A stretch of 64,000 nt of DNA from Brevibacillus centrosporus (GCF_003710815.1 NZ_RHHP01000017.1:38488-102487), one strand, 5' to 3'. Positions 33,622 to 43,338 are shown, numbered from the stretch's first letter. The notes: generated by a model from the letters alone, not told the origin. Translations and numbers: made by a program.

Positions 33622-33731
33622 CATCGATTCGGGCATTTGTTTCCTTGGTACAGAAAGAATGGACCCAGTCGAGAAAATCAGGGCTTGTAAAATAAAGAGA
33701 GAAGCTCCCAAGCCAAGAGAGGGGAAACAGA

Positions 33732-34739
33732 ATGAAAGTCGACTATCATGTTCATTTAGAGGAAGGGCCGTACTCGCTGCGCTGGTGGAATCGGACGGCA
33801 GATGCACTGCTTGCCTTTCGCCATACTGGTTACGAACGTCACACGCGTGAATGGATGGAGCAAATTTCAGAGTGGATGGCAAGCCGCATCCAGCAGGGAG
33901 CGTTCCACTCGCAATGGCTCGACCTCTACCGCATGCGTGCCAAGCAGCAGGGCTTGAAACAAGTCGGGATTGTCGATCACCTGTATCGCTTTCGAGAGTT
34001 CAAACCGTATTTTGAACAGCACATTCTAGTCGGCGATGATGAGCTGGGGAAGCTCCAGAGAACGTGGCTGGATCAAGTATGCACGAATTCGATCGATGAG
34101 TTCGTGTCGTTCATCGAGTCACAAAAGCCTGCGTGGGAAGCGGACGGCATACAGCTGCACCTCGGGATGGAGGCTGACTATTTTGACGGAGGTGAAGACG
34201 TACTTGCGCCCATGGTTGCTGCTTATCCTTGGGATTATGTCATTGGCTCCATTCACTTTGCCGATGGCTGGGGATTTGATAATCCGGATACCCAGGAACG
34301 CTTTGAGCAGCAAGACCTTCTGGGTCTGTACGAGAGGACCTTTCACGTGATCGAAAAAGCGATCAGAAGCAAACTGTTTGAGATCGTCGCCCATTTAGAC
34401 AATTTGAAAGCCTTTGGCTATCGTCCCAAAGAGGAACAGCTTTTCCCGCTTTATCAGCGAATCGCCCGTGCCCTGCAAGAGAGCGGCGTCGCAACAGAGA
34501 TCAATACGGGCCTCTATTATCGCTATCCAGTCAAGGAGATGTGCCCGAGCTACAGCTTCTTGCAAATCCTGCATGAGCATGGGGTGCCTATCACGACTTC
34601 CTCCGACTCTCATTTTCCGGATCACATTGGGAGCTATCTGGCAGGGGCACGGCAACAGCTTCGCAAAGCTGGCTACAACCAGATCGCGACGTTTGAAAAA
34701 CGAGTCCGTAAGCTGGTTGCTTTGGAGGATATGGAGTAA
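33732..34739 (+). CDS. PHP-domain phosphatase, histidinol-phosphatase-like
   Basis: A 335-residue PHP hydrolase. Motifs are DYHVHLE at the start (HxH), the VGIVDH strand, LHLGMEADYF, VIGSIHF, VAHLDN and a final SSDSHFPDHIG, which together form the trinuclear metal site. HisJ/HisK-type members hydrolyse histidinol phosphate, but no his genes are adjacent, so another phosphoester is possible. AGAGAGGGG precedes the ATG. Confidence 0.87.
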   Translation: MKVDYHVHLEEGPYSLRWWNRTADALLAFRHTGYERHTREWMEQISEWMASRIQQGAFHSQWLDLYRMRAKQQGLKQVGIVDHLYRFREFKPYFEQHILVGDDELGKLQRTWLDQVCTNSIDEFVSFIESQKPAWEADGIQLHLGMEADYFDGGEDVLAPMVAAYPWDYVIGSIHFADGWGFDNPDTQERFEQQDLLGLYERTFHVIEKAIRSKLFEIVAHLDNLKAFGYRPKEEQLFPLYQRIARALQESGVATEINTGLYYRYPVKEMCPSYSFLQILHEHGVPITTSSDSHFPDHIGSYLAGARQQLRKAGYNQIATFEKRVRKLVALEDME

Positions 34740-34744
34740 TGAGC

Positions 34745-34776
34745 AAAGGCATTCCTGCTATGGTAGGGGTGCCTTT
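34745..34776 (+). terminator. Hairpin after the PHP gene
   Basis: AAAGGCA pairs with TGCCTTT, with a secondary CCTGC/GTAGG inner stem. The T-tract is weak. Confidence 0.55.
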
Positions 34777-34874
34777 ATGTATTTGCATTCGTCAGGAAGT
34801 CTGGTTGCTCGCTGCAGAGAGAATAGCGTAAGATTAGGAGAATATTGGAGCGATTGGGAAAGGGGAGATGAGAG

Positions 34875-35495
34875 ATGAAAGTGCCTTATTTCAGTCAATT
34901 CGAGTCTCGCGAGCGGGTTCTGGATTTGATATCTGGAAAAATGAATGCTGAGGATGACCCGCTGTGGCAGCTGTCAGGGGCAGCAGATCCACAAGAGTAT
35001 GCGCGCTGGAGCTCTCATATTTGTGGAATGGCTTGCTTGAAAATGCTGCTCGCACATGAGCAGGGCCGTGTCATTCCCACGCTTGCGCTGATGCGTCCGT
35101 GCAGAGAGTACGGTGGCTATGTAGTCGAAGAGGATGGTTCTATCAAAGGATTGATCTATCGGCCGTTTGTGACCTATATCAACGAGCAGTTCGGGCTTTT
35201 GGCCGAAGTAAAGGAACAAACGCCGATCGAAGAAATCTACGATCTGCTCGATCAGGGCTATGTGTACATCGCTTCTGTTCATCCTGCCATTCGCACACCC
35301 GAGGTAACGCCGCCAAGACTTGGAGGTCATCTTGTGTACGTGTTCGGCAAAAACAGCGAGAGGCGGGAGCTCATTTTTCACAATCCATCCGGGCATACGG
35401 CGGCTACCCAGGAAAACGTCCATCTGGGCCTCGACGACTTTTCTCGTTTTTATGCGAAGCGTGGGGTATTGATCGCATTGTCGGATCGCAAGTAA
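34875..35495 (+). CDS. Peptidase C39-like (papain-fold) protein
   Basis: A 206-residue protein of the C39_2-like group. The probable nucleophile is Cys in HICGMACLKMLL, with His in GGHLVYVFG and Asn/Asp in FHNPSG as the rest of the triad. No signal peptide or membrane segment is seen, so its target is intracellular or it is a non-classical member. AAAGGGGAGATGAGAG gives a clear start. Confidence 0.8.
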   Translation: MKVPYFSQFESRERVLDLISGKMNAEDDPLWQLSGAADPQEYARWSSHICGMACLKMLLAHEQGRVIPTLALMRPCREYGGYVVEEDGSIKGLIYRPFVTYINEQFGLLAEVKEQTPIEEIYDLLDQGYVYIASVHPAIRTPEVTPPRLGGHLVYVFGKNSERRELIFHNPSGHTAATQENVHLGLDDFSRFYAKRGVLIALSDRK

Positions 35496-35615
35496 AGCTG
35501 CGAAAGACGTGGAATCTAGCAAAGTACTAACTTTCGTTAGATGCGCTTCGCTGAATCATTTTGCTAAGGTAGAGAAGGAACTCGAATAAGCTGCATGGGA
35601 GGGGACAACCCAGGT

Positions 35616-36089
35616 ATGTATGAATCGCTTCTTTTCTCGCTGCAATCTTATTTGCTGACTTTTGTGATGACGCCTTTTGGACTGGTTTTTATTCCACAGG
35701 GGATGAGCACGCTCTTCCAGCATACGTCCTTAGCGCTGATTTTTTACGGCTATTTGCTGATCAATCCACTTTTTTATCGATTTTTCCTCAACTGGCTGAA
35801 AAAACGAGAGCTTCGACAGCAAGCGACGTCTGCCATTCACCGGAAGCATTGGATAGTGGCGGGGGGCTGGGCGCTGTTCTCCCATTTTTGGCTGTTTCAG
35901 ATTCTCCATGCCTATTTGCACAGCGGCAGAGAGGGAGAGGTGGCGTTGACCCCTTCGATGGAGCTGGTAGGGCTTTCTGCCATCGCCTTGTTTGTCGGGG
36001 CGGGGAGTACAGCGTTTTTATCCTACAAGTACACGGTGCTAGGAAAAGAAGGCCGCTACGACAGTTTGTCTTCTCTCTTTCGGAAATAG
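35616..36089 (+). CDS. Small integral membrane protein, unknown
   Basis: 157 residues with four hydrophobic segments at about 5-30, 40-60, 80-105 and 120-145. GGGAGGGG at 35597-35604 supports ATG 35616 rather than the ATG at 35595 that overlaps it. No family recognised. It converges on the DMT gene with a gap of ten bases. Confidence 0.7.
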   Translation: MYESLLFSLQSYLLTFVMTPFGLVFIPQGMSTLFQHTSLALIFYGYLLINPLFYRFFLNWLKKRELRQQATSAIHRKHWIVAGGWALFSHFWLFQILHAYLHSGREGEVALTPSMELVGLSAIALFVGAGSTAFLSYKYTVLGKEGRYDSLSSLFRK

Positions 36090-36099
36090 CTGTTCTTCA

Positions 36100-36534
36100 C
36101 TACTTCAGCTTGAAAATGATCAGACCTGCGATCATGATGCCTATACCCATGACCTTGTTTAGATTCATAGGTACCTTTTCCACGCCAAAAAGGCCGAGGG
36201 AATCGATGATCAGCGCGACGAGAAGCTGCGAGATAAGCAGGATGGATACGGAGTACGCAGGACCGATTGAAGTAATCCCTTTCATCACAGCAAATACAAT
36301 CAAAGCTCCGAACACGCCTCCGAGCAAATAAACCTTGTTGACCTCCCCGATTTTTTGCCACTCTCCGTCACGGACAAACAGGAAGATCGAAAAGGATACG
36401 AGAAAGCCTAAGCCATGTACGATGGCATTTGTCTGCCACAGTCCCAGCTTCTCGCTTGCTTGCGCGTTAAACACACTTTGCAAGCAAATGAATACGCCAG
36501 CCAGTAAAGAATACAAAATGCCCTGCAAGAACAT
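36100..36534 (-). CDS. DMT-family small transporter, YdcZ/DUF606 type
   Basis: A 144-residue membrane protein with five predicted helices and the YdcZ-type motifs NAQASEKLG and GPAYSVSILLISQLLVALIID. Related proteins often function as pairs; only one is present. AGGAGGTC is two bases from the ATG at 36534 and eight from a TTG at 36528, so TTG may be the real start. A damaged YeiL-like regulator gene lies directly upstream on the same strand. Confidence 0.85.
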   Translation of the reverse strand: MFLQGILYSLLAGVFICLQSVFNAQASEKLGLWQTNAIVHGLGFLVSFSIFLFVRDGEWQKIGEVNKVYLLGGVFGALIVFAVMKGITSIGPAYSVSILLISQLLVALIIDSLGLFGVEKVPMNLNKVMGIGIMIAGLIIFKLK

Positions 36535-36549
36535 GACCTCCTGAGCGTG

Positions 36550-36885
36550 CTATTCGTAGATACGGTTTTCCACCGGATACAAAAGATTCAGGCTCGTAGA
36601 GTTGGAAGAGGTGTACAGCTTATGACTTATTTTTTGCAGGATAAACTGGAGAAAGGGAGGATGATTCAAATAGCGCTCCTGCAAAGTCTTGTAGCTGATC
36701 GCGACCAGCAAGCTGGGGTAAACGAATTCCACCGTGTTGCGGACCTCGCAGGGGGTAAAGAATTCGATATCGCCAATGATGGCAAGCGGATTATTGAACC
36801 GCAGCAGCAACGATCGGCCATCGGGTGAGGTCGTATATATCTTGATTTTTTGTGCAAGAAGGGTACCTTGTTTTTTCTTCGACAA
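36550..36885 (-). pseudogene. Crp/Fnr-family (YeiL-like) regulator remnant
   Basis: An open stretch of 111 codons. Residues 14-95 match the middle of YeiL-type regulators: end of the cyclic-nucleotide-like barrel (KIYTTSPDGRSLLLRF, IIGDIEFF) and the dimer helix (LNLLYPVENRIYE). The first part of the barrel and the whole helix-turn-helix are missing, and a TAG stop comes 16 bases before the DMT gene. It cannot bind DNA as it stands. Confidence 0.7.
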
Positions 36886-36997
36886 AGCAGAGAGAAATGT
36901 GGTTAATCATTCCAGATGCACAGGCGTAGCAGGAATAATAGAAGGATTCAGAGAAATAAAAGAGTCGGATAGAGATGAACGAAGAGGAGTGGCGAAA

Positions 36998-37879
36998 TTG
37001 ACTTTACAACCAAAAGAGACCGTAATCGGATTTGTCGGAACTGGCGTAATGGGTAAAAGCATGGCATCTCATTTCTTGAAAGCAGGCTACCAGGTTGTCG
37101 TGTACACGAGAACGAAGGCGAAGGCAGAAGACCTGCTGGAGCAAGGGGCAGTGTGGAAAGAACATGTTTCACAAGTCGCAGAGGCTTCTGATGTAATCAT
37201 TACGATGGTAGGATACCCGAGCGATGTAGAAGAAGTGTATCTCGGTGCAGAGGGAATCGTTACTCATGCAAAGCCGGGGTCTTTTTTAATTGATATGACG
37301 ACCTCCAAGCCATCCTTGGCGGTGAAAATTTACGAGGAAGCGAAAAAGCGCGATCTGCATTCGCTGGATGCACCCGTGTCCGGCGGAGACATCGGTGCTC
37401 GTGAAGCGCGTCTGACGATCATGGTAGGCGGCGATCAGGAAGCGTTTGACGCTGTAGAGCCGCTGCTGAAGGTCATGGGGACAAATGTCGTTCTCCAAGG
37501 AGGACCGGGTGCCGGTCAGCATACGAAAATGTGCAATCAAATTGCAATTGCCACCAACATGATCGGTGTGTGCGAAGCAATCTCCTATGCGAAAAAGGCA
37601 GGACTCAACCCGACACGCGTGCTCGAAAGCATCGCTGCTGGTGCCGCAGGAAGCTGGTCCCTCAGCAATCTGGCACCGCGCATGATCGCAGGGAACTTCG
37701 AACCGGGCTTTTACATCAAGCATTTTATCAAAGACATGGGGATCGCCCTGGAGGCAGCGAAGGAGATGGGCCTCCTGACGCCAGGTTTGGAGCTGTCCAA
37801 ATCGCTGTACGATGAGCTGGCGGCAAACGGCATGGAGGACAACGGTACGCAAGCCCTGATTAAGTGGTTTGAGAAATAA
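36998..37879 (+). CDS. 3-hydroxyisobutyrate / beta-hydroxyacid dehydrogenase family
   Basis: A 293-residue oxidoreductase. The NAD(P) loop is GFVGTGVMGKSMASHFLKAG, the substrate motif DAPVSGGDIGAREARL and the catalytic lysine lies in GQHTKMCNQI. The family oxidises beta-hydroxyacids or reduces tartronate semialdehyde-like substrates. The start is TTG 36998 after GAGGAGTGG (36984-36992); the longer frame upstream lacks a site. It stands alone with its own terminator. Confidence 0.92.
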   Translation: MTLQPKETVIGFVGTGVMGKSMASHFLKAGYQVVVYTRTKAKAEDLLEQGAVWKEHVSQVAEASDVIITMVGYPSDVEEVYLGAEGIVTHAKPGSFLIDMTTSKPSLAVKIYEEAKKRDLHSLDAPVSGGDIGAREARLTIMVGGDQEAFDAVEPLLKVMGTNVVLQGGPGAGQHTKMCNQIAIATNMIGVCEAISYAKKAGLNPTRVLESIAAGAAGSWSLSNLAPRMIAGNFEPGFYIKHFIKDMGIALEAAKEMGLLTPGLELSKSLYDELAANGMEDNGTQALIKWFEK

Positions 37880-37907
37880 GTAAGGCAGTATCGATATAGC
37901 ATTAAGG

Positions 37908-37958
37908 AAAAGCCACTGCTGACGGTGATGGAAAACGGCCGTTCTGCTGTGGCTTTTT
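37908..37958 (+). terminator. Terminator after the dehydrogenase
   Basis: AAAAGCCAC pairs with GTGGCTTTT around a 33-base interior, then T. Confidence 0.7.
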
Positions 37959-37969
37959 CTCAACGTATA

Positions 37970-38000
37970 GGAATTAATAAGCGTTATGCTTATTAATTCC
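37970..38000. repeat. Perfect inverted repeat ahead of the WG-repeat gene
   Basis: The 13-base arm GGAATTAATAAGC, a 5-base loop and its exact complement. It is AT-rich with no T-run. It could be an operator or RNA structure for the gene at 38117. Confidence 0.7.
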
Positions 38001-38116
38001 GGAGCGCATGACGATGTGGGAGATCGTTTGGAAGCAGGCTTGGGGAAATTGAAACCTTTTCCACCTTCCTTCGTCTGATTAATAGCAAGAAGAGATGAGG
38101 GAGAGGGGACGACTGG

Positions 38117-41041
38117 ATGAATAGAAAGATATTCACGGCCTGTACGGCCTTCCTGCTCGGTGCAAGCGTCGCGTGGCTTCCCACTGCGCAGGCAGCAAGC
38201 TTTTCCGAGGTGCAGCCGTATATCACCGACTATCAAATTGGTTTTACCGATGGGACGAAGCTCGTAACATCTCCTGTCTATGATGGATACAGCCGATATT
38301 CCAGCTACACAACTGTCACAAAGGCCGGAAAATACGGTCTTCTCGATAACAAGACTGGAAAAGAAATGACCCCAGCCATCTGGGACAGCATCGAGTTGAT
38401 TCCCTCAGGAAAGATCGCCATCGTTCAAAAGGGCGGATGGTTTCAATACCTGGACCTGACCACAGGAAAACTCTCAGCCACAAAATACGCTGGAGGACAT
38501 GCGTACTATTTGTCAGATGAGCATGACACTGTTGTTGCGATGATTGGTCAGACATCCACGCTGCTGGATTCGTCAGGAAAAGTGCTGATCCCGCCTTTTG
38601 CAGGCAAGCTATCGATGGTACAGCTAATGGACCCGACAATGGAGAGCGACCAGTCAGCTGAGCCGGTTCGGTACTTCCTGGGAAGTACAACTAATCAAAT
38701 CACCCTGTATGATCCGGTTACATTTGCGCCAACATTTACGCTGAAAAATGCGTCGCTGATCCCCAATGAGGGTGGTCCGAAAACGGCGTATCTGAAAGTC
38801 CAATCAGGGGGCAAGGAGGGGCTGGTGGATGTCGAAGGGAAATACGCGCTGGAACCGAACTACAAAGCCTTGTATTTCCTGAATAACGGGTTTGTGCGAA
38901 TAGAAGGGCCAGATGGTGTGGGGCTGTGGAAAGGCGGAAAAATGCTGGTCGAGCCGCAATACGCCGACGTTGGCACTGAGTTTAACCAACCAGATGTTTA
39001 CACTACCATGACAAAAGACAGCATCACCTACCATTCCCTGTCCAAAGGAACGGCGCAAACCTTTAAAAAGGGAGCAGAAATACTGGCCAACCACCACGTG
39101 CTGGGACAGGATCCGAAAACGGGGCTCTACGGCATTGCCGAGATCGGAGGAAAAACGATCGTGCCCTATACCTATCCACGGGTAGAAGGGCCGCCGGCAG
39201 CTCGATTGCTGATTCGTGCGGATGGCAAAAAAGGGCTCATTCCCGGGTGGGAGCAGCCGATGGCAGAGCCTACCGTCTGGTTTGATTCCGTTACCACGAT
39301 CGGCGGTACGTACAGTATGCTGAGCATACAAGACGGTAAGCGCATCGGCCTTTATTCCGAGAGTAAAGGGTGGATCTTTGAACCGCAGGAGAGTACGGTG
39401 ATCCACTACGATCAAAAATCCAATCGGGTGATCGTTGAAAACACGGCGGATGGTACGACGGCGGCATACGGATTCGATGGCCGAATCATCAATGACACAG
39501 AGCCAAGAAAGGAAGCGCTGACGGATTATGTGACGACCGCTGGCAGCACCGAAAAAGGGTTCGTTCTCGTAGATATAAAGACCCAGCAGCCAATCAGCAA
39601 GGCATATCGCTCCCTTTATTTTGAGGGTGGAGAGATGAAGCTGATCGTCGCGATGGACGAAAAAGTGGCTGATTTGTACACGCCGCAGGGAGAGCTGCTG
39701 ACAAAGGACATTCAAATTCCTTTGCAGCAAGGACAGATGGATCAGTCACCTGTTGTATTTACGAAAATGGACAATAACCTTTATTCAGCGGGCGCAAAAG
39801 CGGGTTCCGCTTATGTGGCATTGGTTCGGATCGCAGACGGTCAGCTGCAGCCGGTAAGCGATTTCGATTATGTAGGCGTTTCAGCGAGATTCACGGCTGA
39901 AAACAGTCTTATGCTGCTTCAACGACCGGATGGTACCTATGACGTGTGGACCAATAAAAATGGGCAAATAGCGCGAACGCTTGACAAAGTAAGTGCGATC
40001 GAAACGTCAACCGGATTGGATAACGTATTTGTACAGCGAGGAACTGACTGGGACGTTTATTCCCCGGAAGGTCAACGCTTGACCAGCAAAAGCTATCATG
40101 CACTGAAGTACCTGACTGCGGGAGAAGACAAATTAGGTGCGATCGTTTACCAGGATCAACAGACAGGATTGTATGGACTGTTGAAAGTCGATGGTACGAT
40201 TCTGACAGAGGCCAAATTTGAGTCGATCGCTTTAATGAAGGACGTGTTTCCGGGGCTATGGAATGAGGCAGGAGTGGCGCCGACCTACGTGTACACCACA
40301 AACAAGCAGTTCGGTTATCTCGATCGGGAGGGACAGGAGCTGTTCCAGACAGCCTTCCTCACGAAAAAGCCGGCGATAACCTATCGACCGATGTCGCTGC
40401 AGAGCTTTCCTTCTTACGCGAGCCAGATGCGGCAAAATCCGCTGGAGCTGCTTTCTTTTGACAAACCGTACAGCTGGCCAGCAGATGTGCCAAGCGAGCA
40501 AAAATTCTTCGGGAATCTGGCATTGTACCTTGGGCTGCCAAAAGAAGCAGGGAAGCAAGAGGTGCTGACAGAGCTGGTGGGGAAAGGAATCATCCCAGCA
40601 AACCCGGATCGGGTGGCATTAAACGATGAAGATATGTTTGCTCTCTCCTATTTCATGGAGACTGGGCAGGTAAGCAAAATGACAGCTGCCCAACTGTGGG
40701 AATGGGCCGGCAAGCGCGGTTTGGTGGTGGAGCGAGGCAAAATGAGCTACTACCAGACGATGGACCTGTACAGAGAGTATCATGAGATGTTCTTTCGGGA
40801 GCTGCTGCGTACCACGGCAGGGAAACAGGCTGCCAAGGCAAAGAGCCTATCGGCGGCAACGCTCACTGCAGCACAGCAACAAATGCTCACCCCGATGATT
40901 CTCGTCAACGGGAAAGCATGGGAAGAGCTCGCGCTGCCTTTGCCACAGGCGGAGAGGGCAAATGTGTCAAGCACCTTGATCGACCAATACAACAAACAGG
41001 CTGCTCAGCTTCTGGCTGCCTACCTCAAGCAAAATCCATAA
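38117..41041 (+). CDS. Large secreted WG-repeat protein
   Basis: 974 residues. A signal peptide of about 26 residues ends PTAQA-AS. The body, about 30-770, consists of WG-type beta repeats, recognised as GKYGLLDNKTGKEM, GKEGLVDVEGKYALEP, TGLYGIAEIGGKTIVP, RIGLYSESKGWIFEP, TGLYGLLKVDGTI and FGYLDREGQELF. The C-terminal 200 residues are helical and contain a segment (VGKGIIPANPDRVALNDEDMF) that faintly recalls SLH domains. WG repeats are thought to build propeller-like surface domains that bind ligands. Function unknown. The RBS is GAGAGGGGAC. Confidence 0.85.
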   Translation: MNRKIFTACTAFLLGASVAWLPTAQAASFSEVQPYITDYQIGFTDGTKLVTSPVYDGYSRYSSYTTVTKAGKYGLLDNKTGKEMTPAIWDSIELIPSGKIAIVQKGGWFQYLDLTTGKLSATKYAGGHAYYLSDEHDTVVAMIGQTSTLLDSSGKVLIPPFAGKLSMVQLMDPTMESDQSAEPVRYFLGSTTNQITLYDPVTFAPTFTLKNASLIPNEGGPKTAYLKVQSGGKEGLVDVEGKYALEPNYKALYFLNNGFVRIEGPDGVGLWKGGKMLVEPQYADVGTEFNQPDVYTTMTKDSITYHSLSKGTAQTFKKGAEILANHHVLGQDPKTGLYGIAEIGGKTIVPYTYPRVEGPPAARLLIRADGKKGLIPGWEQPMAEPTVWFDSVTTIGGTYSMLSIQDGKRIGLYSESKGWIFEPQESTVIHYDQKSNRVIVENTADGTTAAYGFDGRIINDTEPRKEALTDYVTTAGSTEKGFVLVDIKTQQPISKAYRSLYFEGGEMKLIVAMDEKVADLYTPQGELLTKDIQIPLQQGQMDQSPVVFTKMDNNLYSAGAKAGSAYVALVRIADGQLQPVSDFDYVGVSARFTAENSLMLLQRPDGTYDVWTNKNGQIARTLDKVSAIETSTGLDNVFVQRGTDWDVYSPEGQRLTSKSYHALKYLTAGEDKLGAIVYQDQQTGLYGLLKVDGTILTEAKFESIALMKDVFPGLWNEAGVAPTYVYTTNKQFGYLDREGQELFQTAFLTKKPAITYRPMSLQSFPSYASQMRQNPLELLSFDKPYSWPADVPSEQKFFGNLALYLGLPKEAGKQEVLTELVGKGIIPANPDRVALNDEDMFALSYFMETGQVSKMTAAQLWEWAGKRGLVVERGKMSYYQTMDLYREYHEMFFRELLRTTAGKQAAKAKSLSAATLTAAQQQMLTPMILVNGKAWEELALPLPQAERANVSSTLIDQYNKQAAQLLAAYLKQNP

Positions 41042-41098
41042 CAACAGCCCACTTCTTTGAAGCGGGATTTAGCAGTTGTAGGAGGAACCGTCCATTCT

Positions 41099-41142
41099 TT
41101 AACTCTCGGATAGCGAAAGGAAAGCTTGCCTTTCCGCGAGTT
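41099..41142. other. Compound hairpin in the intergenic region
   Basis: AACTC/GAGTT brackets an inner CGAAAGG/CCTTTCCG stem. There is no T-run, so the role is unknown. Confidence 0.35.
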
Positions 41143-41173
41143 GAGACGTAAGCAATCATCCAGTCAAATTCAC

Positions 41174-41206
41174 AAGGCTGCTTGGAGCATCTCCAGCAGC
41201 CTTTTT
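41174..41206 (+). terminator. Terminator after the WG-repeat gene
   Basis: AAGGCTGCT pairs with AGCAGCCTT, then TTTT. Confidence 0.8.
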
Positions 41207-41251
41207 GTGTTTGGTAAGCAAACGAGCAGAATCGTTTCAGACGAATAAGCG

Positions 41252-41620
41252 TTACTCTCGATAATAAGAAAGCACCCAGCATACTCCGTTTCGGTCGGAA
41301 ACGATAGCCAACAGCCCATTGAACGGAGCTTCATATACTTCTGTATGCACAGTGCCATCGGTCGCAAATTCCCCGTAGATCTTTCGGAACTCTTCCTCTG
41401 TCTCTATTCGTAAAAAGACTCTCACGTAATCGCCTTTTCCTATCGGCTTTGCTGCTTGAGTATCGGCAAACTTTAGGGTAGCTCCCTCAACATGCAGGTC
41501 TGCATTTAGCACCACATCCCCTTGCTTGCGCAAAATCACAATCTCGCCGCCAAAAACGCTCTGATAGTACTTGATCTCCTCACTGCAGTTGTCCACGACA
41601 ATGAACGGATTCACGATCAT
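41252..41620 (-). CDS. VOC-family protein, PhnB/glyoxalase-like
   Basis: A 122-residue single VOC module opening with MIVNPFIVVDNCSEEIKYYQ and containing FGGE(I), as in the PhnB-like group, many of which are unassigned. It starts three bases after the stop of a MarR-type gene on the same strand, which is broken, so it may have lost its regulator. Confidence 0.8.
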   Translation of the reverse strand: MIVNPFIVVDNCSEEIKYYQSVFGGEIVILRKQGDVVLNADLHVEGATLKFADTQAAKPIGKGDYVRVFLRIETEEEFRKIYGEFATDGTVHTEVYEAPFNGLLAIVSDRNGVCWVLSYYRE

Positions 41621-41623
41621 CCC

Positions 41624-41971
41624 TTACGCCTCCTCTTTGTCAGTCAGATTGTGAAGCACGGTTTTCAGCATGCCTATCAACAAATCATACTCGTCGTCGG
41701 TAATACCTTGACGGGTTTTGTTCTTGACGCGTCCTAGCGCTTCTTGTACTTCCGGCACCACCTCATGACCTGAATCTGTCAAAAAGAGCAGCTGATAGCG
41801 GTTGTCATTCGGATCGGCCTCCCTGCGTACGTATCCTTCTGCTTCCAGCTATTTTTCGGTAAAAATATCCACCATCTGATTCTTCCCGATATGGAAGGCT
41901 GTCCGTCCCAAACTGCTCTCCTGTGGGACACGCTCGAATGGGCAGGCTTGCACATTACGATGCTGAAGGAT
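41624..41971 (-). pseudogene. MarR-family regulator remnant
   Basis: Read on the minus strand, the 3' half encodes a MarR wing and dimer helix: LEAEGYVRREADPNDNRYQ, then LTDSGHEVV and a helical end. An in-frame TAG at 41851-41849 interrupts it. Upstream, GRTAFHIGKNQMVDIFTEK represents the recognition helix. The open frame ends at a stop at 41974-41972, where a truncated BCCT gene begins on the other strand. The N-terminal dimer region is missing. Confidence 0.75.
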
Positions 41972-43201
41972 TCATCGGAGCCAATCTCCCATTATTTTTC
42001 TCCTCCTGCAGGTGTTGCTGGTCAGACGCCAGAGGCAGCACAGACTGCCATGCGCTTTGCTTTTTTTCACTGGGGGCTTCATCCTTGGGCCATTTATGCT
42101 GTCATCGCTCTCTGTCTAGCTTACTTTCAATTTCGAAAGGGTTCCAAGGGGCTCATCTCTTCCACATTTTATCCTTTGCTCGGTGACCGGGTGAATGGCC
42201 CCATCGGCAAAGGCATTGATGTGCTCGCCATAATTGCCACCGCCTTTGGTGTCGCTACCTCGCTGGGATTGGGGACCCTACAAATTAATGGAGGTCTTGC
42301 CCATCTCTTTGGGCTCCCTTCCAACCCTACCGTTCAGATCATCATTATCGCAGTCATCACTGTGCTCTATCTTTTATCCTCTACATCTGGACTGGATAAA
42401 GGAATCAAATTTCTTAGCAATACCAATCTAGTTTTGGCTCTCGGCCTCTTGCTTCTCACCCTTTTCATGGGACCGACCGCCTTTTTGTTCGACACCTTTA
42501 CGACTACTCTTGGCAGCTATTTAAATAATCTAATCTCGATGAGCTTGCGCCTCACTCCTTTCACGCAAGGAACCTGGGTGGCAAACTGGACGCTGTTTTA
42601 CTGGGCGTGGTGGATTTCCTGGGCACCTTTCGTCGGCACTTTTATTGCACGTGTATCCAAAGGAAGAATCATCAAAGAGTTCGTCATTTGCGTCATGCTC
42701 GTCCCCAGCCTGCTCAGTTTTATCTGGTTCTCCGTATTTGGAGGAACTGCGCTCCACCTCGAAATGTTTGACCAAGCTCCGATCGGTTCTGCCGTTCATC
42801 AGGACATTTCCACTGCCTTGTTCTTGGCCTTGGAGCAGCTCCCGCTCGGGCAAATCCTGAGCTTTGTCGCCCTCTTTTTGATTACCGTGTTCTTTATCAC
42901 TTCTGCCGATTCTGCCACATTTGTGCTTGGCATGCTGTCATCGGAAGGGAATCTACACCCGACCAATCGCGTTAAGATCACTTGGGGCATTCTCCAGTCA
43001 GCTACAGCCGTAGTATTGCTTCTGAGCGGCGGTTTGGAAGGACTTCAGACGGCTTCGATCGTCGCTGCACTGCCTTTTGCTGTAATCATGGTACTGATGT
43101 GTTACTCGCTGCTGAAGGCATTAGGAGAAGAGGCTCGCCACGAACGAAAAAGGCGGAAGGAGCAGCAGAAAAAGTTGGAGAGACTTTTGAAAGAGGTGTA
43201 G
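41972..43201 (+). pseudogene. BCCT-family (betaine/choline/carnitine) transporter, N-terminus lost
   Basis: Homology begins at SEPISHYFSPP, which in intact BCCT carriers follows about 100 residues with the first three helices. The rest to 43201 is in one frame and carries the family motif WTLFYWAWWISWAPFVG and the ITSADSATFVLG helix. An ATG at 41891 opens the frame, but the codons before 41972 are antisense to the MarR remnant. A product lacking the first helices would not be a working transporter. Confidence 0.75.
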
Positions 43202-43213
43202 AGGCATTAGGCT

Positions 43214-43246
43214 AGAGGACTGCCATTCAGGGAGTCCTCTTTTTTA
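43214..43246 (+). terminator. Terminator after the BCCT remnant
   Basis: AGAGGACT pairs with AGTCCTCT, then TTTTT. Confidence 0.8.
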
Positions 43247-43298
43247 GCTGTATGTTTGAAATTTTCCGGAAACACGATCCTAAAATCCATAATCAGTC

Positions 43299-43338
43299 AA
43301 AAGGCACAACACCACTTTTCCGGTGGGCTGTGCCTTTT
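43299..43338. terminator. Bidirectional terminator
   Basis: AAAAGGCACA pairs with TGTGCCTTTT with an inner CACC/GGTG stem. Confidence 0.75.

Noticed and set aside
41891..41971. Start region of the BCCT gene as genuine coding sequence
   Set aside because: These codons are antisense to MarR sequence and do not resemble a BCCT N-terminus.
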